A program made the translations under genes and the position numbers. Under the pieces are notes generated by a model. That model searched no databases. It was given only the letters and a program-made list of their open reading frames with translations, and was not told where the DNA came from. Shown in pieces: positions 38,312 to 46,592 of a DNA stretch of 64,000 nt; within the stretch, counting starts at the first letter, position 1, and the number at the start of each line of letters is the position of its first letter. This DNA comes from Micropruina sp. (lineage in GTDB: Bacteria; Actinomycetota; Actinomycetes; Propionibacteriales; Propionibacteriaceae). Where the stretch lies: positions 346,924 to 410,923 of the forward strand of contig JADJTO010000002.1 of the NCBI GenBank assembly GCA_016711105.1. Reading direction: 5' to 3'.

Positions 38312-38863
38312 TCAGGCGTAGATCGCGGGATCCAGGATGCCAACGTCGGCCAGATTGCGATACCGGCCGGCATAGTCGAGGCCGTAGCCGACGACGAACT
38401 CGTTGGGCAGATCGAACCCGACGTAGGCCACCTCGACCGGGCTACGCATCGACTCCGGCTTGCGGAACATGGTCATCACATTGAGGCTCGCCGGGTTCCG
38501 CGACTTCAAGTTCTGGAGCAGGTACGCCAGGGTCAGCCCGGTGTCGACGATGTCTTCCACGACGAGAACGTGCCGGCCCTGGAGTTCGGTGCTGAGGTCT
38601 TTGAGAATGCGAACGACTCCGGACGATTGGGTTCCGGAGCCGTAGGAGGAGATGGCCATCCAGTCCATCTCGCAATGTCGCTTGAGCTCGCGAGAGAGGT
38701 CGGCCATCACCATCAGGGCGCCGTTCAGAACCCCGACCAGCAGCAGTTCCTTGCCGGCGTAGTCGTCTTCGATCTGGCGGGCCAACTCGGTCAGCCGCTC
38801 CTCGATCTGGGCCTTGGTGTACAGAACCTCGGTCAAGTCTGCGCTGATATCGGCTGCCTCCAC
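38312..38863 (-). CDS. hpt: Hypoxanthine(-guanine) phosphoribosyltransferase
   Basis: Purine salvage enzyme. 183 aa. The PRPP-binding motif VLVVEDIVDTGLTL is intact, with the flexible-loop region SSYGSGTQSSG and the purine-contacting FDLPNEFVVGYGLDY. Lies between tilS and ftsH as in most actinobacteria. Confidence 0.95.
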   Translation of the reverse strand: MEAADISADLTEVLYTKAQIEERLTELARQIEDDYAGKELLLVGVLNGALMVMADLSRELKRHCEMDWMAISSYGSGTQSSGVVRILKDLSTELQGRHVLVVEDIVDTGLTLAYLLQNLKSRNPASLNVMTMFRKPESMRSPVEVAYVGFDLPNEFVVGYGLDYAGRYRNLADVGILDPAIYA

Positions 38864-38907
38864 GTCGGCGATTCTAGCGGTTCATGGCGCCCCGCGATCC
38901 CGGAGCG

Positions 38908-39858
38908 CTAGGCGGGCCCGGCCGACAGGCGTCCGTTGCGCCGGATCACCCGCAACCCGGCCAGCTCGATCCAGGCCTGACCATGCCAATCGATGACCAG
39001 CGCCTCCACTGCGCGCACCCGTCCGTACGGAACCTCGGTTGCGCCCCGGTCGAAAAGCCAGAGCCGCAACACCCGACTGAGCAGCGGACGGGGCAACCCG
39101 GCCAGCCAGGTGCAGTCCAGCTCGCTGGCCTGGCCCAGCCCGTCAAGCTCGGCCTGGGCCAGGTGGTCCAACAGGTCAGCGTCGGCCCGCAACAACTCGG
39201 CGGTCCGGGCCAGCGCCTGCACCACCCCGGGCCCCAACTCGGCCTCCAACAGCGGCAGCACCCGCTCCCGAACCCGAACCCGGGTGAACCGGGCTTGAGC
39301 GTTGTGCGGATCGTCGATCCATTGCAGACCGAGCTCCCGGCAGGCCTGGGTGGTGATCGCCGAACGCACCCCCAGGAACGGACGGACGAAAGGGGCCCGA
39401 ACCGCAGGCATCCCCGACAGCGAGCGACCACCAGAGCCCCGGGCCAACCCGAGCAGCACGGTTTCGGCCTGGTCGTCCAGGGTGTGGCCGAGATAGACGG
39501 CCTCACCGTCCTCGACCTCGGCGCTCAGTGCCGCGTACCGGGCCTCGCGGGCGGCCGCCTCAAGTCCTTGGCCCTGGTCGCGCACCGTGACGGCCAGCAC
39601 GATGGGGGCGATCCCTGCACCGGCAAGCCGTTCGGCCACGATCTCCGCCCAGCGGGAGGAGTCTGGCTGCAATCCGTGGTCGACCGTCACCGCACGAACG
39701 CCGAAGCCCCGTCGCTGCCCCGCGATCGCCGCACAGGCCGCCAGCGCCAGCGAGTCACTGCCGCCGGAACAGGCCACCAGCACCTCTTCCCCTCGCCAGG
39801 CCTGCTCGACTGCTGCGACGAGCTCGAAACTGGCCGGCTGCAGGGCCCGGCGCGCCAT
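38908..39858 (-). CDS. tilS: tRNA(Ile)-lysidine synthase
   Basis: Modifies the CAU anticodon of isoleucine tRNA to lysidine. 316 aa from ATG at 39858. The ATP-binding P-loop VACSGGSDSLAL, TVDHGLQPDS, and LGHTLDDQAETVL with IDDPHNAQARFTR are typical. The start overlaps the stop of the upstream metalloprotease (TGATG). Confidence 0.94.
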   Translation of the reverse strand: MARRALQPASFELVAAVEQAWRGEEVLVACSGGSDSLALAACAAIAGQRRGFGVRAVTVDHGLQPDSSRWAEIVAERLAGAGIAPIVLAVTVRDQGQGLEAAAREARYAALSAEVEDGEAVYLGHTLDDQAETVLLGLARGSGGRSLSGMPAVRAPFVRPFLGVRSAITTQACRELGLQWIDDPHNAQARFTRVRVRERVLPLLEAELGPGVVQALARTAELLRADADLLDHLAQAELDGLGQASELDCTWLAGLPRPLLSRVLRLWLFDRGATEVPYGRVRAVEALVIDWHGQAWIELAGLRVIRRNGRLSAGPA

Positions 39859-40781
39859 CAGTGACCCACCCGCCGCAGCCACCGCTCAGGAGCGCGCAGC
39901 TCGGCCAGATCGGGCAGCACCCCGGGCGCCTCGAACACCCGATTCAGCCCCGGGACGCCCGCCCGTGCGATCACGGCTCGGCAGAACGCGGCACCCTCGC
40001 GGTACTGCTCGCGCTTGATGTTCAGCCCGATCAGCTTCTGCAGCCAGGCATCGAGGCCACCACGATCCCGGCGCTGTTCCATCCGGCGGCGCAGGCTCTC
40101 GACCGAACCGATGAGTCCCTGACCGGCCACGTCCATGATCACGTCGGCGTGGCCTTCCATCACCGACATCACCGCCGTGATCGGCTCCAGGTTGCCCGGC
40201 CGTTCCTGGCCGTCCTCATGGTCGATCAACAGCTCGCCGATCAGCCCGATGAGATGCTCGCGCAGCCAGGGCGCCGCGCCGAACTGAAACCGGTGGGTCT
40301 GCTCGTGCAGGCACACCCACAGCCGGAAGTCTGCCGGATCGACACCCATCATCCGCTCGGCCGCCACGACGTTGGGCGCCACCAGCAGTAGGCGGTTCGG
40401 CTGACCGAAGGGGTCGAACTGGCCGAGGATCCGGGTGGAGACCCACGCCAAGGCAAGGCCCGCCTGGGCGCCGAAGAATCGTCCGCCAACCCGACGCGCC
40501 AGGGTTGGGGGATGCTCCTCGGCGATGCCCGCCAACATGACGCCGGCCATGGCCGCCGTGGAACGAATCCAGGACGCCCGGTCGACCACCACCGTCTGGG
40601 CCGGGGCAGCGATCGGCAACAGCGAGACCTCGCTCACCCGTTCGGTGGCCCTGGAGGCCGCCCAATGGAGCCCTGCCACGAGTTCGCGGACCTGGTTGGC
40701 CGGCAAGGGCAAGCCGGGCGGGACGACCCGGCGGCCAACCTCCGCCGCCACGCTCCAGTCGATCGCAGGGATGTCCGCCAT
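39858..40781 (-). CDS. DUF2342-type zinc-dependent metalloprotease
   Basis: About 307 aa. The zinc motif CLHEQTHRFQF (HEXXH) is followed by MEGHADVIMD, the likely third ligand region, a pattern of the DUF2342 family. It is always near tilS and dacB in actinobacteria. Start ATG at 40781 lies 2 nt after the dacB stop. Substrate unknown. Confidence 0.82.
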   Translation of the reverse strand: MADIPAIDWSVAAEVGRRVVPPGLPLPANQVRELVAGLHWAASRATERVSEVSLLPIAAPAQTVVVDRASWIRSTAAMAGVMLAGIAEEHPPTLARRVGGRFFGAQAGLALAWVSTRILGQFDPFGQPNRLLLVAPNVVAAERMMGVDPADFRLWVCLHEQTHRFQFGAAPWLREHLIGLIGELLIDHEDGQERPGNLEPITAVMSVMEGHADVIMDVAGQGLIGSVESLRRRMEQRRDRGGLDAWLQKLIGLNIKREQYREGAAFCRAVIARAGVPGLNRVFEAPGVLPDLAELRAPERWLRRVGH

Positions 40782-40783
40782 GC

Positions 40784-42172
40784 TCAGCCGCACCCGCAGG
40801 CGGCCAGCCGGGACGCGCTGCGATCCAACCAGTCCATGGCGTCCCAGGGTCGACGAACCTGATTGGCCAAGCCGGCGAAGACCAGCAGCGAGCCGTCCTT
40901 GGTGATCAGGTACCCGGCCAGCGTGGTGACGTCGCGCAGGGTGCCCGTCTTGGCGTGGACGACCCCGCGTCCGGCGGCTTCGGCCCGGTCATCGAAACGT
41001 TCCGCGAGGGTGCCGGTGACGCCGGCCAGCGGCAGACCGCTCAACAACGGACGGAACCGGGGCTCGGTCAGCGCCAAGCTGATCGTTGAGGTGAGCACGG
41101 AGGGCCGAACCCGGTTCGTCCGGGACAGCCCTGAACCGTCATCCAGGACGATGCCCTGCCCGCTGAGGCGCAGACGCTCCAGGGTCTCCTCGGCGATTCG
41201 ACGTCCGGCGGCGTGGCTGCCCGGCATCCCGGCGGCGATCGCGGCCTGGCGGCGCAGCGTCTCGGCAGCGTCGTTGTCACTGCTGCGCAACATCCGCTCC
41301 ACGAGGAGCTCCACCGGCTGCGAGGAGACACTGGCCACAGTCGTCGCCCCGTCCGGTGCCCTGGCCGGACGGACCGACGTCACCTTCAGCTGGCGTCGGA
41401 GCAGGGTGGCGAACTTGTTCGCGGCGGCTCGGCTTGGATCTTTGGGCCGCACCCCGAACCCGGTCTTCGGGTGGTCGACGGCCAGGGAACTGACCGGAGA
41501 GATCGACCAGGCGTAGCGAGAGGACCACGCCGCGTGCCAGGCCGGGCCACTGAACCGCGAGTCGTCGTAGCCCAGCGCGACCGTGCTGACTCCTTGACTC
41601 TTCAGCGCCCGCGCGGTGGCGGCGGCCAGGGTGGTCAGCGAGGCGGCGCCGGAGATCGGGTTCGCCTTGGAGGTGAGGAACGGGTCGCCACCGCCGAGGA
41701 GAATCAGCGTTCCCGGCTTCGGAGAGACCACCGTGGTCTGGAACCGGGTGCCGGGCGCGATGTGATCCAAGGCGACCGCGGCGGTGAGGATCTTCATCGT
41801 CGAGGCGGGCAGCATCAGCTTGTCGGTGGCGCCGATCAGGATGTCCCCGGTGGCCGGATCCACCACCCGGAAGCCCGAACCACCGGCGACGGCCCACGAC
41901 AGCCGGGGCAGTCGCGAGCCGAGGGACTCCGCGGACGGTGGCGGGGCGAACTCACGGGCCCGGGCCAGCGGAGCCATCACGGCGATCGGTGTGGGCAGCA
42001 CGAACTCCGGTGGCGCGGGCTGCTGGCTGGTGATGGTGGGCGCCGGTCCCGCTCCCGGCGACTGGCTGGCCACCACAGCGAGTCCGACCACCAGCGACAC
42101 CGACGCCAGGGCGGCTCCGCCGATGGCCAGGCGTCGGGTCGTCCACGCGCGCAGCTTCGTCACCGCAACCAT
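40784..42172 (-). CDS. dacB: D-alanyl-D-alanine carboxypeptidase/endopeptidase (PBP4, DacB)
   Basis: Peptidoglycan-trimming serine peptidase outside the membrane. The N-terminal TM/signal anchor is LAIGGAALASVSLVVGLAVV. Active-site motifs: SxxK in LPASTMKILTA, SxN in RSSDNDAAETL and KTG in HAKTGTLRDV. ATG at 42172 gives a normal Arg/Lys-rich signal anchor; ATG at 42214 is an in-frame alternative. Neither has a clear RBS. Confidence 0.93.
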   Translation of the reverse strand: MVAVTKLRAWTTRRLAIGGAALASVSLVVGLAVVASQSPGAGPAPTITSQQPAPPEFVLPTPIAVMAPLARAREFAPPPSAESLGSRLPRLSWAVAGGSGFRVVDPATGDILIGATDKLMLPASTMKILTAAVALDHIAPGTRFQTTVVSPKPGTLILLGGGDPFLTSKANPISGAASLTTLAAATARALKSQGVSTVALGYDDSRFSGPAWHAAWSSRYAWSISPVSSLAVDHPKTGFGVRPKDPSRAAANKFATLLRRQLKVTSVRPARAPDGATTVASVSSQPVELLVERMLRSSDNDAAETLRRQAAIAAGMPGSHAAGRRIAEETLERLRLSGQGIVLDDGSGLSRTNRVRPSVLTSTISLALTEPRFRPLLSGLPLAGVTGTLAERFDDRAEAAGRGVVHAKTGTLRDVTTLAGYLITKDGSLLVFAGLANQVRRPWDAMDWLDRSASRLAACGCG

Positions 42173-42252
42173 CTTGTGGCGACGGACTCCAGACGATAGG
42201 CTCTCGAAACACATGGCAGGCCAATCATGGCAGTCGGACGGAAGGGGTCAGA

Positions 42253-42804
42253 ATGGCGGTTCAATTCACTCGGGCACAGATGGCTAAGACGCTGCACTTC
42301 GACGTGACCATCGAAATCCCGAAGGGAACCAAGAACAAGTACGAGATGGACCACCACACCGGTCGGATCCGCCTCGACCGCACCCTGTTCACCGCTACTC
42401 AGTACCCCAACGACTACGGCTTCATCGAGGGCACCCTGGGTCAGGACGGTGACCCGCTGGACGCCATGGTGCTGGTGCCCGAGGCGACCTTCCCGGGCGC
42501 ACTGATCGAGTGCCGCGCGATCGGCATGTTCCGGATGAGCGACGAAATGGGCGAGGACGACAAGGTGCTCTGCATTCCGGTCGCCGATCAGCGCCAGGAC
42601 TATCTGACCGAACTGAACGACCTGCCGCGGCTCACGCTGCTGGAGATCGAGCACTTCTTCAGCGTCTACAAGGACCTCGAGCCCGGCAAGTCCGTCGAAG
42701 GCGCCACCTGGGCAGTCCGCACCGACGCCGAAGCTGAGATCTTCGCCAGCTGGAAGCGCGCCGTGGGCACCGATTTTGAGAACGAGTTCACCCGCGGCGA
42801 GTGA
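42253..42804 (+). CDS. ppa: Inorganic pyrophosphatase
   Basis: Hydrolyses pyrophosphate to drive biosynthesis. 183 aa family I enzyme. FDVTIEIPKGTKNKYE, YPNDYGFIEGTL and the metal-binding DGDPLDAMVL are intact. ATG at 42253 follows GGAAGGGG; about ten extra N-terminal residues relative to many homologues. Divergent from dacB, overlaps the next gene by 4 bp. Confidence 0.96.
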   Translation: MAVQFTRAQMAKTLHFDVTIEIPKGTKNKYEMDHHTGRIRLDRTLFTATQYPNDYGFIEGTLGQDGDPLDAMVLVPEATFPGALIECRAIGMFRMSDEMGEDDKVLCIPVADQRQDYLTELNDLPRLTLLEIEHFFSVYKDLEPGKSVEGATWAVRTDAEAEIFASWKRAVGTDFENEFTRGE

Positions 42805-43280
42805 AGCACCTCTACTTGATGCGGCATGCCCGAGCCGCTGAGACCTCCGGTGGTCGTGGGGACCATGCGCGTCCCCTGACCGCCGGAGGGATCGGGCAGG
42901 CCAAGGTGGCCGGGCGCACGCTGGCTTTGGCCGGAGTCGACCTGATCGTCAGTTCCACCGCGGCCCGGGCGTTGCAGACAGCGCAGAACCTGGGCCTGGG
43001 CGTGCCGCTGGCGACCAGCGACGACCTCTACAACGCCGGGTCGATCAGCGTGCTGGGGGTGATCGGACTGCTTCCAGAGGACGCGAGGGTGGCCGTGGTG
43101 GTGGGTCATGCACCCGGGATCCCGGCGCTCGCCCACACCCTGGCCAGTGACGATTCAGACCCCGTCGCGTGGAAGCGCGTCGATGGCCACTTCCCGCCGG
43201 CGACCCTGGTCGGACTGGAGTTCGAAGGCACGTGGGCCGAACTCGAGGCCGCCCGGGTGTTCCTGTCCCGGCACTGCTGA
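42801..43280 (+). CDS. SixA-like phosphohistidine phosphatase
   Basis: 159 aa histidine phosphatase. LYLMRHARAAET carries the nucleophilic His, STAARALQTA the Arg, and VVVGHAPGI the second His. Size and motif suit SixA rather than phosphoglycerate mutase. GTGA overlap with ppa. Confidence 0.86.
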   Translation: MKHLYLMRHARAAETSGGRGDHARPLTAGGIGQAKVAGRTLALAGVDLIVSSTAARALQTAQNLGLGVPLATSDDLYNAGSISVLGVIGLLPEDARVAVVVGHAPGIPALAHTLASDDSDPVAWKRVDGHFPPATLVGLEFEGTWAELEAARVFLSRHC

Positions 43281-43282
43281 GA

Positions 43283-43927
43283 TCAGGCCTCGGCGAGTAC
43301 GTAGATGATCGCGGCTGAACCGCCCCGGCACTCGATCCAGGCGGCGTTGACGCAGGCAAGGTCGTAGTCCTTCTTGGTCACGGGGCTGAACGCCGTGACC
43401 TCAAAGGACGCCGGCAGGTCGCCCTCGAGCGCCCAGACCTCCTTGGCCACGTTGACGGCGAAGTCACAACTGGCCGAACCCCCACGAGCCACGCCCGGTT
43501 GGCAGATCTTGGCTCCGGAAGGCAGCGCCGCCGGCGTCTGATTCGCGTTCGCCGTCACGGAGCCGGCCGGGGAACCCGCCGCTGGCGTTCCGGCCGCGAC
43601 CGGTGCGGCGGGCTGGCGGAGCAGCAGCCAAGCGGCACCTCCGACGACCAACAGCAGCGCGACCAGAACGACCAGGCGGCCCGGGTGCAGGACTAGCGGC
43701 GCAGGCGTTGACGGAACCTGGGCCGGAACTGGTCGCGGTGCCACGAGGGTGGCCACGGGAAGCGGCGCACGGACGGGCGAGGGTTCCGGTTCGTCGCGGA
43801 AAATGCCTTGCAGATGCGCGGTTCCGGTCTGCGGCACCTCGCCTGCCCTGGGCATCGGAGCGCCGCATCGCGAACAGTACTTACCGGGATCCTCGATCTC
43901 GAGGGTGCAGGCGCCACAGGTGGCCAT
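43283..43927 (-). CDS. Zinc-ribbon single-TM protein, unknown
   Basis: 214 aa. An N-terminal zinc ribbon (CGACTLEIEDPGKYCSRCG) is followed by a Pro-rich linker, one TM helix (LVVLVALLLVVGGAAWLLL) and an extracytoplasmic domain with four Cys. Architecture resembles other actinobacterial zinc-ribbon membrane proteins. Function unknown. Confidence 0.72.
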   Translation of the reverse strand: MATCGACTLEIEDPGKYCSRCGAPMPRAGEVPQTGTAHLQGIFRDEPEPSPVRAPLPVATLVAPRPVPAQVPSTPAPLVLHPGRLVVLVALLLVVGGAAWLLLRQPAAPVAAGTPAAGSPAGSVTANANQTPAALPSGAKICQPGVARGGSASCDFAVNVAKEVWALEGDLPASFEVTAFSPVTKKDYDLACVNAAWIECRGGSAAIIYVLAEA

Positions 43928-44035
43928 ATCGAACTTTCATGCTGGTATGGATCGGGCAAAACGTCGCCCACCATGATTTTTGCACAGCAAACCGCGCGAC
44001 GGGGTCCCGATCTAGTCACCTCAAGGGGCGACCGA

Positions 44036-44410
44036 TCAGTGCTCGGAAGCCTCCCTGGCAGCAGCCATCTGTGCCCGCACGTCGTCCATGTCGAGGCCAC
44101 GGATGGCGGTGATGACCTCCGCGAGCGCCGGTGCGGGCAGTGCTCCGGGCTGAGAAAAGACGAGGATTCCGTCGCGGAAGGCCATCAGTGTCGGGATCGA
44201 CATGATCTGAGCAGCCTGGGCCAACTGCTGCTCGGCTTCGGTGTCCACTTTGCCGAAGACGATGTCGGGGTGTTCGGCTGCAGCGGCCTCGAAGACCGGC
44301 GCGAACATCCGGCAGGGGCCGCACCAAGACGCCCACCAGTCCACCAGGACGATGTCGTTGGTGGTGACCGCGTCCTCGAAGTTGGCGGCGCCCAAGTTGA
44401 CGGTAGACAT
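44036..44410 (-). CDS. Thioredoxin
   Basis: 124 aa with WASWCGPCRMFAP and cis-Pro SIPTLMAFRDG. The C-terminus is longer than E. coli TrxA by about 15 residues (DDVRAQMAAAREASEH). A palindrome resembling a CsoR/CstR operator lies 20 bp upstream, suggesting metal or sulfur-species control. Confidence 0.92.
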   Translation of the reverse strand: MSTVNLGAANFEDAVTTNDIVLVDWWASWCGPCRMFAPVFEAAAAEHPDIVFGKVDTEAEQQLAQAAQIMSIPTLMAFRDGILVFSQPGALPAPALAEVITAIRGLDMDDVRAQMAAAREASEH

Positions 44411-44429
44411 AAGTTCCTTTCACGCAGTA

Positions 44430-44445
44430 ATACCCCCTAGGGTAT
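44430..44445. promoter_or_regulatory. CsoR/CstR-family-like operator upstream of thioredoxin gene
   Basis: ATACCCCCTAGGGTAT is a dyad (ATACCC-4-GGGTAT) matching the operators of copper-sensing CsoR and persulfide-sensing CstR repressors. It is centred about 28 bp before the thioredoxin ATG. No CsoR-family gene is in the window. Confidence 0.6.
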
Positions 44446-44519
44446 ACCAACCCTGCCCCACGACCGCGACCGGGGTCGCTTCCCGCAGTGAGTTGCCCCA
44501 GCCTGACAGCATGGGGGTC

Positions 44520-45440
44520 ATGTCTGGCAGCACCCGAACCCCGGCCACCGTCGACTCCCTCGACGAGGTGGCCCAACCCGGCCTGTCGGCCCCGGCACTG
44601 GCCGCCCTCGTGGCCGGCGCCGGCGTCTACGGGGTGTGGTGGGGAGCGGTCAACACCGCCACGGGACAACGCTTGGATCACCTGGCATTCCTCGGCTCGA
44701 AGATCGGCTCCTGGCGAGTCAGCGACGAAGCGATGCGACTGCTGGACATGGTGTCGGTGCCGGCGGTCGCCGTGGCAGTGGCGGTGGTGATGCTGATCGC
44801 GCTGCTCCGTCGACGATGGGCGCTGAGTCTGCTGGCGGCCGGCGTGGTGATTGGCGCGAACCTGACCAGCCAGGCCCTGAAGAACTGGGTCTTCACCCGG
44901 GAGGATCTGATCGACCTCGGCCCTTATGGCGGGCTGGCCAACTCGCTGCCCTCGGGCCACACCACCGTGGCGGCCTCTGCCGCGGTCGCGGCCCTGCTGG
45001 TGGTGCCGGCGGCGCTGCGCGCGGTGACAGCCGGGCTCGGGGTGGTGATCGTGACCGCCTTCGGCTTCGCCACCCTGGTCGGCCAGTGGCATCGAGCCTC
45101 GGACGCGATCGCGGCCGTCTTGGTCGCGGCTTCCTGGGCCTTCGCCGGGGTGGTCGCGGCCAGGATCGCCACTCGGCTGCAGCACCGAGAGGTCGCCGCT
45201 AGACCGGACGCGTTCACCGTGATCCTGCTGCTGGTCGGCCTGATCGGCGTCGGGGTAGCCGGGTTGGCCGGGCTGATCAACTGGTCGGTCCCGATCGAGG
45301 CGGCCACTCGAACCAATCTCTTCCTGGCCTACCTGGGCGGCGTAGCTGCCCTGACCGGAGTGACCTGCGCCTGCTTCGGCATGCTGCTTCGCATGGTGGA
45401 GGTCAGTCGGCCGGCGGGGCGCCCAGCAGATCAGGGTTAA
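44520..45440 (+). CDS. PAP2-family membrane phosphatase
   Basis: About 306 aa with roughly eight TM helices. PAP2 motifs: LKNWVFTRED (variant first motif), SLPSGHTTVAAS with the acid His, and VGQWHRASDAIAA with the nucleophilic His and Asp. Likely lipid or undecaprenyl pyrophosphate phosphatase. ATG at 44520 preferred (GGGGG 3 nt upstream); ATG at 44511 possible. Confidence 0.82.
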   Translation: MSGSTRTPATVDSLDEVAQPGLSAPALAALVAGAGVYGVWWGAVNTATGQRLDHLAFLGSKIGSWRVSDEAMRLLDMVSVPAVAVAVAVVMLIALLRRRWALSLLAAGVVIGANLTSQALKNWVFTREDLIDLGPYGGLANSLPSGHTTVAASAAVAALLVVPAALRAVTAGLGVVIVTAFGFATLVGQWHRASDAIAAVLVAASWAFAGVVAARIATRLQHREVAARPDAFTVILLLVGLIGVGVAGLAGLINWSVPIEAATRTNLFLAYLGGVAALTGVTCACFGMLLRMVEVSRPAGRPADQG

Positions 45441-45712
45441 CCAACGACCATGACCGCCGAGCCCAGCGTCCAATCAAGCAGCCAGACCAGGGGCACCACG
45501 ACGACGACCGAGCCGACGGTGACGAGTACCCAGCGACGAAGCCCCGAGGCTTGAATGCCCCACATCACGAAGGCGACCTCGATGCCCACCGCGGCGACCA
45601 GCGCCGCCACCGGGCCGGTCAGCAGGACCCCGATGGCGACCACCGCGATGAAGCCGAGCCAGGCGAGGGCTTCCCTGCCGCGGGTGGAATAACCGGCTAG
45701 CTGTGCCTGCAT
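45437..45712 (-). CDS. Small three-TM membrane protein, unknown
   Basis: 91 aa from ATG at 45712, behind GAGGAG. Helices at about residues 17-35, 36-52 and 60-85. Overlaps the PAP2 end by 4 bp. It is the last backbone gene before the accessory island, so before insertion it probably lay just downstream of the ABC ATPase gene now at 53.8 kb. Confidence 0.65.
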   Translation of the reverse strand: MQAQLAGYSTRGREALAWLGFIAVVAIGVLLTGPVAALVAAVGIEVAFVMWGIQASGLRRWVLVTVGSVVVVVPLVWLLDWTLGSAVMVVG

Positions 45713-45788
45713 GATGCGCTCCTCGGGTGGGGTTCTCTTAGTCTGCCTCACCGGGACGGGCTGCGGCGTCCGCAAACCTGGCGAGGCT

Positions 45789-45851
45789 CAGGGTTGGCGG
45801 GAGACCAGGTTGACGAAGACGTCCTCGATCGTTGGGTCCACCTCGACTGCC
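45789..45851 (-). repeat. Left copy of 63-bp island-flanking direct repeat (att-like)
   Basis: 60 of 63 bases match 53761-53823. On the minus strand it reads AVEVDPTIEDVFVNLVSRQP then stop, the exact last 20 residues of the ABC ATPase, but without the rest of that gene. Differences are at positions 3, 9 and 24. Confidence 0.85.
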
Positions 45852-45895
45852 GCATCGGCCAGGCGGAGAAGCGGGACCAATTTCAGCCAACTCGG

Positions 45896-46592
45896 CTAAT
45901 CGGACAGACCCCACCCCCCAGGACGCCATGCTCGGGGCTTAGCGGTCTGCAGATCCAGGACATCAGGCGCTGGTGTGAACGAGAGACTCAGGCCCGTAAT
46001 AGGCCCATCAGCATCCCTATCCCGCGGTGCTGCATGTGAGCCGGCAGAAACCCGCCAGACGCTACAGACATCCGGATGGATGAGTCCGACAATCATCGAA
46101 ATGGCGGCGAACATTTTCGGCCCGAAAGGAACTATTACGACACGCGCCGTGCCAGACTGCCCATAAACGAAGGACTCCAAGGAAAGAAATGTCATGAATG
46201 GATGCATGACCGCATACTCTGCTTCACAGAAACGTGCGTCTGTCCACAAGATCTCGTTGACACTCTGAACATCAGCATCAAACCGCGGATCGCCACCACG
46301 TGGGACAAACCCCCGCACCTGAACGGGGTCTGACCTGGCATAGGCCGAAACCTGCATACGAGAGGTCCGCAACATTGGCCTCAAAGGAAAGAAAAAACTC
46401 TGCAGACAACTCGGCAGTTCCCGGCGCAAAACACGCCTGACGCACCCGACTTTGCCCCCCGATCACTTTCGGCGCGTGCGAACGCACATCCAATGAAGAG
46501 ATCCGGGGACTCAGCGCAGAATCCCCCTGAACGCGGATGCCAACCTCTTCAACGCCGCGACCTCGATAATCTAGCCACGTGAACTGCGGCAT
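45896..46592 (-). CDS. Fourth gene of the island operon, unknown family (one frame break)
   Basis: About 230 aa. ATG at 46592 directly follows the ATPase stop (TAGATG). The N-terminal half (MPQFTWLDYRGRGVEEVGIR, ELSAEFFLSFEANVADLSY) joins, across a break near 46350, to VRGFVPRGGDPRFDADVQSV, CEAEYAVMHPFMTFLSL and RVVIVPFGPKMFAAISM. No named domain recognised. The segment PFGPKMFA followed by hydrophobic residues and VWRVS hints at an alpha/beta fold, but this is only an impression. Confidence 0.6.

Noticed and set aside
36178..38484. Long plus-strand open frame opposite ftsH
   Set aside because: Antisense shadow of a complete, well-conserved ftsH gene, caused by high third-position G+C.
45789..45851. 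Flanking repeat as a transposon target-site duplication
   Set aside because: 63 bp is far longer than target duplications of IS1380 or similar elements, and the copies carry 3 mismatches.
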